64,000 nucleotides of DNA from Sporosarcina sp. PTS2304 (GTDB taxonomy: Bacteria; Bacillota; Bacilli; Bacillales_A; Planococcaceae), in the NCBI RefSeq assembly GCF_003351785.1, contig NZ_CP031230.1, positions 3,324,501 through 3,388,500 of the forward strand, written 5' to 3'. Position numbers and translations under genes: made by a program. Under the pieces are notes generated by a model. The model ran no database searches and was not told the origin of the DNA. It saw nothing but the letters and a program-made list of their open reading frames with translations. This document shows, in pieces, positions 1 to 7,245 of the stretch (positions within the stretch are counted from its first letter, which is position 1; the number at the start of each line of letters is the position of its first letter).

Positions 1-512
1 TTCAATCGATAACGGGACAGCATAAAGATCTTCTGAATATTTGTAGAAGTGAAGAAGAGTACATACAGATGACGATTGAGAAATCAGGTTCGTTGGTTGC
101 GCTCGCTTGTGAAGTGGGCTCAGTATTGGCAACCGAAGACTATCCGGTTGAAATAGAAACCTATTCTACTTACATTGGTCTTATTGGACAAATTACAAAT
201 GATTTAGCAGATATAAAAACGTGGAATGAAAAGAATGATCTACTTAATAAAAAGTTCAGTCTTCCTATCCTGTATTTGTTGAATTACAAGGATAAAGAAC
301 TTAATTTTATTCATGAATATTACGCAGACCAAGTAGAGAAAAGTGAAATATTGAAGAATCAGGAGCTTATTTCTGCAAAATTTGTTGAAACAGGAGCAAT
401 AGCATATTCTGAAGTGATTAAGAAGATATACCAAGGTAAAGCGATAGATGTATTAAAAAAGCTGGCTATTGAGCAGCATTACATTGAATGTCTATTAAAA
501 TATATTAATTAA
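1..512 (+). CDS. comQ: ComQ, ComX-modifying isoprenyl transferase (C-terminal part)
   Basis: The frame is open from base 3, so the 5' end lies outside the window. ComQ is a polyprenyl-synthase-fold enzyme that attaches an isoprenyl group to a Trp of ComX and is needed for export and processing of the pheromone. The visible part has the C-terminal half of the fold: a KSGSLVALACEVG helix and the second Asp-rich region as QITNDLADIKTW, degenerate compared with DDxxD as is usual in ComQ. It ends 15 bp before comX. Identity rests mainly on this motif and on the comX, comP and comA genes that follow. The first Asp-rich motif cannot be seen. Confidence 0.9.
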   Translation, partial: QSITGQHKDLLNICRSEEEYIQMTIEKSGSLVALACEVGSVLATEDYPVEIETYSTYIGLIGQITNDLADIKTWNEKNDLLNKKFSLPILYLLNYKDKELNFIHEYYADQVEKSEILKNQELISAKFVETGAIAYSEVIKKIYQGKAIDVLKKLAIEQHYIECLLKYIN

Positions 513-527
513 TTGGGGGAGAAAAGG

Positions 528-689
528 ATGCAAGAAATCATTCAGTTTTTAATCAATAATGTAGATGTGTTAGAGAAGGTAAAAGACGGAACAGCAAGCC
601 TAGTTGGAGTTAGCCGGGAAGAATTAAAGGCGATTTTGGAAGTGTTCTTTAATGGACAAATTACACCAACCGCTTATTTCTGGGCGTAA
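528..689 (+). CDS. comX: ComX pheromone precursor (53 aa)
   Basis: A short gene directly after comQ, with ribosome binding site GGGGGAGAAAAGG. The product begins MQEIIQFLINN and ends ITPTAYFWA. ComX precursors are short and share a hydrophobic N-terminal helix (here residues 3-17) and an acidic-basic middle. The mature pheromone is a C-terminal peptide of about 5-10 residues with an isoprenylated Trp. The only Trp is residue 52, next to the C-terminus, so the signal is probably the last 6-10 residues. Trp in the penultimate position is an unusual placement compared with the B. subtilis pherotypes I know. The call rests on position, length and the Trp; sequence is poorly conserved in this family. 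Confidence 0.9.
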   Translation: MQEIIQFLINNVDVLEKVKDGTASLVGVSREELKAILEVFFNGQITPTAYFWA

Positions 690-698
690 AAGTTTGAA

Positions 699-722
699 CC
701 GGGATAGTAACCTCGGCTTTTT
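699..722 (+). terminator. weak hairpin plus T-run between comX and comP
   Basis: A short imperfect stem (CCGGG near 699 pairing with CCTCGG at 711-716) is followed by five T residues just before the comP ribosome binding site. It could attenuate transcription so that more comX than comP message is made. The stem is weak and this is a guess. Confidence 0.25.
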
Positions 723-733
723 AAGGAGCGAAT

Positions 734-3079
734 ATGATAAAGTCTGTTAAATTTACTACATATAGCTTGATGTCGATAATACTTGCCATAATGATCACTG
801 TTTATTTAACTATTATCATTTTTAAATACCCACTAGTTGGTATGGAAGTAAAGTCAACGGATAATCGGTGGATAGTAGAAAGAATAGTTGAAAATGGATG
901 GGCATCGAGTCAATCAATAGAAGAAGGAGATATTGTAGAACTTGTTGATGGTGAAAAGCCAGAGCGTCATACTACCGTAGTCAAATTTAGTCGGGTAGAA
1001 ATGGCTGATTCTATAACAATTATCGATCAGGATTCGAAACGAAATACATACGCTGTTACTTACAAAGACTCAAACGGACAGTATCTTATTTATTTGTTTT
1101 TACCGTTAGTGTTTTCAATTACGACGATAATATTAAGTGTTTTTTTATATCGTAGAAAAAAATATGATAAAACAGCTGTAATACTCATCTATTTTTTATT
1201 AACAATAGGTGTTAGCTATCTAAGTGCACCTGTTTCTGCTAAAGGAGATATTATAGGCAGAATGTTAAATACGATCACATTGCCTGGATCATTACTATTA
1301 TTCGCGCACTTTCTAAAAAGTTATTTTGGGCAATTCAATTTAGTTTTTATAAAATCTAAATCAGTAAAGAGATTGTATATCGTCTATTCCGTTATTGTGT
1401 TAGTAACGACAGGCAGCTTTGTGCAGTACGGAATCAATGAGTATATGCTATCTATTGAGTTGCTTTTTTTCCTGTCATTACTAGTGTATTTACTTGTTCA
1501 TATTATGCGATTCTATTTCAAATACAAAAATACTGAAGCAAGTAATGTCCTGAAAATTCTTTTGCCAACATTATTTTCTTCATTGCTTCCATTTGCGGGT
1601 TTATATGCAATTCCCACCCTTCTTTTTGGTAAGGAACTTGTACAGGCGGAAATGACAGCAATCTTCTTACTAATCATTCCAATTGGACTTGTCTATTTAC
1701 AACTGGCGGAAAAGTTATTTGATATTGAATTTTTATTGAATAGGTTGCGGTATTATACGTTTCTTTCTTTTCCGTTCACAAGCGTTGTAGTGATAGTCGT
1801 CTGTTTTCTTTTGAAAATCGATTTTCTATCTAAAGAAATGGTTATGATGTTTACACTTTTGTTGATCAGCACCATTTTGTTTTTGTACATAAAAGAATAC
1901 GTAGATTATTATTTTAAAAATCACTTATTCTCACAAAAAGGAAACTATGAAAATAGCTTGTATCTCTTTTTTCAAAAAGCGAAGCATGAAACGAAGGTAA
2001 GTAGTTTGATCACGAGCCTTCAAAATGAAATCAAACAGGTATTAAAGGTAAAGAATGTGTTTTATATAGAGAGGGTAAAAGTAGGGAATGGGGAAAAATG
2101 GACACTAACAACGAATGAAAAAGAGTGTCCAGACGCTTTGATGGAGAGATTAGAAAAAACACAATGGGATCATCATCGAACGGGTTCTTTGATTGAAGTA
2201 GTGGATGGAGTCGGAATAATTATTGGTGGAGACCATGACCATCTACATATTATATTTTGTGGCATCAAGAGATCCAAAGCCAATCTAAATATTCAGGAAC
2301 GAATTTGGCTTGAATCTTTAGCATACTTTTCCGGCATTCTTCTTGAAAACTTTCAATTAATCGAAGGTCTTTTTGAAAAGATTGAGAGTTATAAAGTGGA
2401 AACCCAAATAACGAACACAAATTACCCGTATTGGCTTTCGAGATTATTATTCTCTTTGTCGGAAAAGGAAAGAGCGAATTTATCAATTGACTTACATGAC
2501 TCAGTACTGCAGGAACAATTACAACTTTTAAGAGACGTTGAAAAGATAAAAGTGGATGTTGAAGATCCGGCGATCGAAAATGAATTGACGAAACTTATTG
2601 AAAAGATACTAGACAGTATCCACTTGATTAGAGAAACGTGTAATGAACTTCAGCCACCTTTTTTAAGTGAATTAGGAATTGTTCAATCTATTCAAGTTTT
2701 AATCGATCAGACAAAACTGCGCTGTGATTTTATTTTGAAAACGGAATTGGATCCATCGATTCAGCAGCTAGATAAAGAGTATGAATTAACCTTGTATCGA
2801 GTGATACAGGAACTTTTAAACAATGCATCAAAACATTCCCTAGCCACCGAAGTCGAAATATCTCTTCAAAAGACCAAGCAACTAATTATCTTGAAATACA
2901 GTGATAATGGGAAGGGATTCGATATGGCACAGTTACAGGACTCTTTTAAAACAATGGGGATTTTCGGGATGAAAGAGCGGGTGAAGAGTATAAATGGAAC
3001 GATTGATATTACCTCTGCCCGAGGAAAAGGAACGCAAGTGTTTATTGAGATAAAAACAGGAGGGACTGCGAATGATTAA
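734..3079 (+). CDS. comP: ComP, membrane sensor histidine kinase for ComX
   Basis: A 781-residue kinase, close in length to B. subtilis ComP. It has one N-terminal membrane helix (about 10-30), a PDZ-like extracytoplasmic segment (about 40-100: ERIVENGWASSQSIEEGDIV), then a set of further membrane helices to about residue 380. The cytoplasmic part has a HisKA_3 dimerisation box with the phospho-acceptor His588 in DLHDSVLQEQL. The HATPase domain follows, with an N box (ELLNNASKH) and G boxes (DNGKGFD, GIFGMKERV, GKGTQV). It should sense extracellular ComX and phosphorylate ComA. It starts 44 bp after comX and overlaps comA by 8 bp, so the two are probably translationally coupled. Confidence 0.95.
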   Translation: MIKSVKFTTYSLMSIILAIMITVYLTIIIFKYPLVGMEVKSTDNRWIVERIVENGWASSQSIEEGDIVELVDGEKPERHTTVVKFSRVEMADSITIIDQDSKRNTYAVTYKDSNGQYLIYLFLPLVFSITTIILSVFLYRRKKYDKTAVILIYFLLTIGVSYLSAPVSAKGDIIGRMLNTITLPGSLLLFAHFLKSYFGQFNLVFIKSKSVKRLYIVYSVIVLVTTGSFVQYGINEYMLSIELLFFLSLLVYLLVHIMRFYFKYKNTEASNVLKILLPTLFSSLLPFAGLYAIPTLLFGKELVQAEMTAIFLLIIPIGLVYLQLAEKLFDIEFLLNRLRYYTFLSFPFTSVVVIVVCFLLKIDFLSKEMVMMFTLLLISTILFLYIKEYVDYYFKNHLFSQKGNYENSLYLFFQKAKHETKVSSLITSLQNEIKQVLKVKNVFYIERVKVGNGEKWTLTTNEKECPDALMERLEKTQWDHHRTGSLIEVVDGVGIIIGGDHDHLHIIFCGIKRSKANLNIQERIWLESLAYFSGILLENFQLIEGLFEKIESYKVETQITNTNYPYWLSRLLFSLSEKERANLSIDLHDSVLQEQLQLLRDVEKIKVDVEDPAIENELTKLIEKILDSIHLIRETCNELQPPFLSELGIVQSIQVLIDQTKLRCDFILKTELDPSIQQLDKEYELTLYRVIQELLNNASKHSLATEVEISLQKTKQLIILKYSDNGKGFDMAQLQDSFKTMGIFGMKERVKSINGTIDITSARGKGTQVFIEIKTGGTAND

Positions 3080-3731
3080 TGTATTAATTGTCGATGATCA
3101 TCCTGCTGTTGGACAAGGAACTGTGGCTCTCATAGAACAAGAAGAAGATATGAAAGCTACGATCATTACAGATGTTGATATAGTGTTAGACGTGATTAAT
3201 GAAAATAGTTATGAAATTTATCTAATAGACTTATACATGCCGAAAATAAACGGTATAGAGCTTACAAAAATGATTTTACGTGTCGATCCAAATGCCACTA
3301 TTCTTATTTATACTGGTTTTGACTTAGTTGCGCATTATAATTTATTAATTGAAGCAGGAGTTTCAGGTTTTGTTAGTAAGACTGCGACACAAGAACAGTT
3401 GATTACCGCAATCAGATGTGGAATAAGGGAAGAAGCGGTGATTTCCTTTCAGTTATTAAAACAACTGAGAAGAGTGGATTCTGAATCGTCTACTAATGAA
3501 GCAGAACATAATTTAGGTGATATCACGTTATCAAGCAAAGAACAAGAAATATTAGCAGGGGTTTCTAAAGGTCTGACAAACAAGGCAATTGCAACGGATT
3601 TGTCTATGAGTCAAAGAACTATTGAATACCATTTAACCAAGATCTTTTCGAAACTTGGGGTTAGCTCAAGGACAGAGGCATTATTTAAGGCGAAAGAGTT
3701 TGGTTTGTTGTCTCCACAGATAGTTGAATAA
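3072..3731 (+). CDS. comA: ComA, response regulator of the quorum-sensing system
   Basis: A 219-residue NarL/FixJ-family regulator. The receiver domain has the acidic pair D8-D9 and the phospho-acceptor D53 (YLIDLYMP). The C-terminal LuxR-type helix-turn-helix spans about residues 150-205 (LSSKEQEILAGVSKGLTNK through TIEYHLTKIFSKLGV). ComP phosphorylates ComA, which then activates promoters carrying TTGCGG-type boxes. Candidate boxes of this kind lie just downstream, at 3816, 11244 and 16127. The 3' part of this gene recurs as fragments at 10806, 15689 and, strongly diverged, at 13571. Confidence 0.95.
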   Translation: MINVLIVDDHPAVGQGTVALIEQEEDMKATIITDVDIVLDVINENSYEIYLIDLYMPKINGIELTKMILRVDPNATILIYTGFDLVAHYNLLIEAGVSGFVSKTATQEQLITAIRCGIREEAVISFQLLKQLRRVDSESSTNEAEHNLGDITLSSKEQEILAGVSKGLTNKAIATDLSMSQRTIEYHLTKIFSKLGVSSRTEALFKAKEFGLLSPQIVE

Positions 3732-3734
3732 AGT

Positions 3735-3768
3735 AAAAGAAGTTGACAATAATATGTCGGCTTCTTTT
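3735..3768 (+). terminator. comA terminator
   Basis: AAAAGAAG at 3735-3742 pairs with CTTCTTTT at 3761-3768, with further pairing of TTGACA with TGTCGG inside, ending in T residues. It directly follows the comA stop. The same hairpin is copied behind the comA fragments at 11162 and about 16045. Confidence 0.7.
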
Positions 3769-3815
3769 CATTTTATCTTCAAAAGTTGCGTGATTAACAG
3801 TGTCTGCAAGTAACG

Positions 3816-3866
3816 TTACGGAAAACCGCAAGTTGATTTACGGTGAAGTTTGATAGGTTCTATGTA
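3816..3866 (+). promoter_or_regulatory. ComA-box promoter (site 1)
   Basis: TTACGG (3816), four A, then CCGCAA (3826-3831) match the ComA inverted repeat TTGCGG-N4-CCGCAA with one mismatch. Six bases later a third element, TTACGG (3838-3843), follows in the direct orientation, giving the tripartite layout described for ComA targets. Exactly 17 bp after the third element is TATGTA (3861-3866), a possible -10. It lies about 70 bp upstream of the gene at 3938. I infer quorum control of that gene; binding is not shown. Confidence 0.7.
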
Positions 3867-3937
3867 AGAATAGTAGAGGAAGACACATGTTGTATGGAAA
3901 GTATGTAATTACCAATTAGCTGAGAGGATAAGAATGA

Positions 3938-5803
3938 ATGAAGTCATTACCGATATTATCAAGGATAGTTTTAAGTTTAAAAATAGATCTAGTTCTTATT
4001 TCTTTGTTTTCATGCATCCTTATAATTTATTGTAGCAATCCTTATGTCATCAATCCTACAGAGTTTATCTTATACACTAAGTATTTTATTCCTGTTGGAT
4101 TTTTCGTTTGGCTGTTAGCAAGTTTTCGTTTCCATCTCTTGATTACAAAGTCAACTCCACTAAAATGGCTTGCTATTAATGAGTTAATACAAAAGCCTAT
4201 TAGGATTGTAATCAAACAAATTAGCGTTGCTTTTATTTGTTTCTTGACATTACAAATATTAATCGCAGGTATAATAGCAAGCGTTATTGTAATTAACTTT
4301 TCATCTGGGTTTGATCTTTTCAAATTGATTTTTGTATTATATTTGATTTATTTTGCTCTTCCATTTATATGGTCGTGGTTCACTGGATTGTTCATCGGTA
4401 TAATATATACGTATTATTCTCACAAAAAGGCCATTTTATTCTTTGGTATCTCACTTCTATGGATAGTATGGGTACTTTCTCTCGAATATGAATTGATTTC
4501 ATTTAGTATATTTATCGAAAATCGTTGGCCGTATATTGATCCTTTATATAATCTAACAACTCTAAAGAATAATGTAATTGTCAAGTTGATATATCTCACC
4601 TGTTCTATAGGGGTTTGCTTTGTTTTTATAAAGATTAGACGCTCTTCCATCGGTTTTACTTTAAGTGCCATCCTCATTATCTTTGTTTCATTTACAAGCT
4701 ATAATGTTCAAAGTAAATCCTGGCATTATGAAAATCTATTAGCTAATGATTATAAACTCTATCAACAAATAAAGGATAAAGTTCAAGACAATATTAAAAT
4801 GACTGACAATTGGAGGGTAATGGGAATTAAAATCGAAGCTATGTCTCAATATCCAATTCAAATTGAGCTCACTATAGATGAAAAAGCGGATGTAGTAAGA
4901 TTTTCTATTAATGAACAATTCTCGATAGCTCAAATAGAAAGTGATGAGAAGAATTTAGCATTTGAACAACAAGGGAGTATTGTTGAAGTTGAACCAAATG
5001 GGGCTCAATCAATGATCCTCTATTACAAAAATACTGTAGGAACTAGTTTTTATCCATTAATGTCAAATGCCATTTTATTACCGTTTAGCGCAAACTGGTA
5101 TCCACAGCCTACTAATTTAACTCATTATACTATTGACCCATCTGGAAACTTTCACGTTAATTTCGAAACAAGACATTGCGAACAGGTAGAAATAGTTTTT
5201 GGGGAAGAAGATTACAGTTGGGAAGGGGATAATCTTGATTGTTTATCAATAATAAAAGGTGCGTATAAGCAAATTGAAATCCAAGAAATGAAGATGTTAG
5301 TTTACCAACCCTTTCTGACTCGAAAAAAGAATTATATAGAATTGCAAGATCGGCTTGTATCGATACGTAGTGAGCTTTGTAATTTATTTAATAATTTAAA
5401 AGACGGGGATTACTGTGAGGAAGATATTCAAACTATTACTATAATCCCTAAAAGTCTAAATGAAAATCCTCTTTCATTATATGATGGCGCAATTTCAAAT
5501 GGAAATTTTACTTTTTACGTTAATCCATTTTTAGATGTGAATCACAAGCCAGTAACAGCCCATATCGAGGAATTATCCACATTTTTAATACCATACAGAC
5601 TTTTAGAAGAAGAACAACTCAGTTATTTTATTAGCCTATATTTAATTGAAAAGCTAGATATTGAATCATTCGGATACTTAGAATGGGTGATGGAAGGTGC
5701 CTCTATAACATCTGAAGAGTGGAGTGGTTTTGCTGGTCTAACAATTGAAGAGAAAGAAAAGGAACTAGTTCAAATGGCAACAAAAATAAGGAGAAGAGAC
5801 TAA
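3938..5803 (+). CDS. ABC permease-like membrane protein with degenerate M1-peptidase-like domain
   Basis: A 621-residue protein. Residues about 12-260 hold roughly six hydrophobic helices. The remaining 350 residues look soluble, with a WYP motif (SANWYPQP) and a late LEWVMEGAS that resembles the WLNEG segment of M1-type aminopeptidases fused to ABC permeases. No HExxH zinc motif is present, so it is probably not a peptidase. It is a distant paralogue of the protein at 7246. It lies behind a ComA-box promoter, and its stop overlaps the next start by one base (TAATG), so it forms an operon with the ATPase-like gene. A role in export of, or immunity to, a secreted peptide is inferred from context. 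Codons are AT-rich. Confidence 0.65.
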   Translation: MKSLPILSRIVLSLKIDLVLISLFSCILIIYCSNPYVINPTEFILYTKYFIPVGFFVWLLASFRFHLLITKSTPLKWLAINELIQKPIRIVIKQISVAFICFLTLQILIAGIIASVIVINFSSGFDLFKLIFVLYLIYFALPFIWSWFTGLFIGIIYTYYSHKKAILFFGISLLWIVWVLSLEYELISFSIFIENRWPYIDPLYNLTTLKNNVIVKLIYLTCSIGVCFVFIKIRRSSIGFTLSAILIIFVSFTSYNVQSKSWHYENLLANDYKLYQQIKDKVQDNIKMTDNWRVMGIKIEAMSQYPIQIELTIDEKADVVRFSINEQFSIAQIESDEKNLAFEQQGSIVEVEPNGAQSMILYYKNTVGTSFYPLMSNAILLPFSANWYPQPTNLTHYTIDPSGNFHVNFETRHCEQVEIVFGEEDYSWEGDNLDCLSIIKGAYKQIEIQEMKMLVYQPFLTRKKNYIELQDRLVSIRSELCNLFNNLKDGDYCEEDIQTITIIPKSLNENPLSLYDGAISNGNFTFYVNPFLDVNHKPVTAHIEELSTFLIPYRLLEEEQLSYFISLYLIEKLDIESFGYLEWVMEGASITSEEWSGFAGLTIEEKEKELVQMATKIRRRD

Positions 5804-6435
5804 TGCTGAAATTAATGGATGTTACTATCAATTATAATGGTCGATTAATTTTGCATAATTGTAATTGTGAGATTAACCCGCAATCAATTATCGTTGCTAA
5901 GAATGATATTAATACTGAAATTATCGCTAGAACATTATCTGGTCTTAAATCTGTAAATGATGGTGAAATACATCTAACTGAAAATAATTTAAATAAAAAA
6001 GAGAAAGATAGAAGTAAAATATTTTTTTTGATCACAGGAAACTACCATGAATTATGGAAGAATTATCGTTTGAAAGAAATATCACAAATGATGAAGAGAA
6101 CATTTAAAGGCTCCGCGTTGTGTGAAAAATATAATATATCTTCTCAAGCTTCTATTGATTCACTTACAAAGTTTCAACGACTAATTTATCTTATTTCTAT
6201 AGGCCAATCATTTAATCGAACAATATTTATTTTTGATCAGCCAACCAAATATTTCGATTATGAGGATTTAGAAAGGTTCTATGATTTTTTGAATGAGGAT
6301 TTTCTAGATGCGAACTATATTATCCTTACAAATCGTTTCGAAGAAATATTCACTAGGTTATCGAAACAAATCTATGAAATAGATTCAACTAAGTCAATAG
6401 TCTTGAAAGGAGGTGAAGAAAGTGTTGGTGGGTAA
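5803..6435 (+). CDS. degenerate ABC ATPase-like protein
   Basis: A 210-residue protein with the outline of an ABC nucleotide-binding domain but with its active motifs lost. The P-loop position (about 32-40) reads AKNDINTEI, lacking the Gly residues and the Lys. The signature position (121-125) is LTKFQ where LSGGQ is expected. Walker B is IFIFDQPT, with Q146 in place of the catalytic Glu. The H-loop position is Asn177. The frame is nevertheless intact. It is translationally coupled to the permease-like gene at 3938. It could be a structural partner of that permease, or a decaying gene; ATP hydrolysis looks unlikely. The paralogous cassette at 9209 has a fully canonical ATPase. Confidence 0.65.
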   Translation: MLKLMDVTINYNGRLILHNCNCEINPQSIIVAKNDINTEIIARTLSGLKSVNDGEIHLTENNLNKKEKDRSKIFFLITGNYHELWKNYRLKEISQMMKRTFKGSALCEKYNISSQASIDSLTKFQRLIYLISIGQSFNRTIFIFDQPTKYFDYEDLERFYDFLNEDFLDANYIILTNRFEEIFTRLSKQIYEIDSTKSIVLKGGEESVGG

Positions 6436-6442
6436 AAAATAA
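6406..6442 (+). other. consensus ribosome binding site leading to a 6-codon remnant
   Basis: AAAGGAGGTGA (6406-6416), a near-perfect Shine-Dalgarno sequence, lies inside the end of the ATPase-like gene. Five bases later GTG opens a frame of only six codons (GTG TTG GTG GGT AAA AAA, then TAA at 6440). In the paralogous cassette a permease gene follows the ATPase at this place. This may be the stub of a lost third gene. Confidence 0.4.
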
Positions 6443-6677
6443 GTGAATAGCGTTGTTTCATCATTTACAATGGCGCTAAATTGTTGATAGCAGAAATCGC
6501 TTAAAATTTAGTGGTTCAATCAAATTAAGTCTATCAAATTTCACTTGGGAAAAGTCAAGCGTTTTCCAGTGTAATTATGAGTGAACAGCTAGATTTAGAA
6601 TGTTCTAAAACAATTTTCAGTCTGCTAGTAACTAAGTTTTACGTGTATAAAAATAATCAGTTAGGGAGATGAAATTA

Positions 6678-7073
6678 ATGTTAGTTAACAGAAGAAATAA
6701 AATCAAATCAAAAATTGTTACTTTATCACTAGCAGTAGCATTAATGGCGACTGCTAATTCAGCGGCAGCAGCAGTAAAATCAGCGAGCCTAGACGGTTCA
6801 GGGACTTATAAAAATACAGTTAGTCAAACAGCTACGAATACTATTAGTGGAAAGATTTCCGCTACAAATACTGGCGGAAATACGACAACTAGAGGTTATG
6901 CAAAGAAGTCTATTAGTTGGCTACCCGATAGTACTGTTGCATCGACTAATTGGTTGACTCCTGGGCAAGGGCAATCTGTAAACTTCACCCAGAAAAAAGG
7001 AGACATATTTTACGGCCAAATTGTTGGACAAACGGTTGGATCTAGAGGCTCTGTAACAATAACAGTTAACTAA
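6678..7073 (+). CDS. small secreted protein, bacteriocin-like candidate
   Basis: A 131-residue protein. I chose the ATG at 6678 because the ribosome binding site TTAGGGAG (6661-6668) directly abuts the earlier ATG at 6669. The basic start and hydrophobic run end in ATANSAAAA, a clear signal peptide. That leaves a mature part of about 98 residues rich in Thr, Ser, Gly and Asn with no Cys, probably beta-structured (KKGDIFYGQIVGQTVGS). I do not recognise a family. It sits between two ABC cassettes in a ComA-linked region and has its own terminator. A secreted antimicrobial or a surface protein are both possible. Confidence 0.65.
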   Translation: MLVNRRNKIKSKIVTLSLAVALMATANSAAAAVKSASLDGSGTYKNTVSQTATNTISGKISATNTGGNTTTRGYAKKSISWLPDSTVASTNWLTPGQGQSVNFTQKKGDIFYGQIVGQTVGSRGSVTITVN

Positions 7074-7089
7074 TCATTGCCTGAAGTTA

Positions 7090-7127
7090 GGGAGGTGCGT
7101 AAATAACCTTATTGCACCTCCCTGTTT
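7090..7127 (+). terminator. terminator after the secreted protein gene
   Basis: GGGAGGTGC (7090-7098) pairs perfectly with GCACCTCCC (7114-7122), followed by TGTTT. It separates the secreted protein gene from the transporter genes, allowing the two to be expressed at different levels. Confidence 0.7.
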
Positions 7128-7245
7128 CATTTAAAATCCTTAGTAGGGATTCTTATTGAAACATATATAACGTACAACGTACACCGTATTATGTAAAATA
7201 GCTTTTCTGTTTAACGAATGTTATTACCGAAAGGAGTGAAATAAT

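Noticed and set aside
6678..7073. Lactococcin 972 family assignment for the secreted protein
   Set aside because: The neighbours (large permease plus ATPase) fit that idea, but I see no matching C-terminal aromatic motif, so I left it unnamed.
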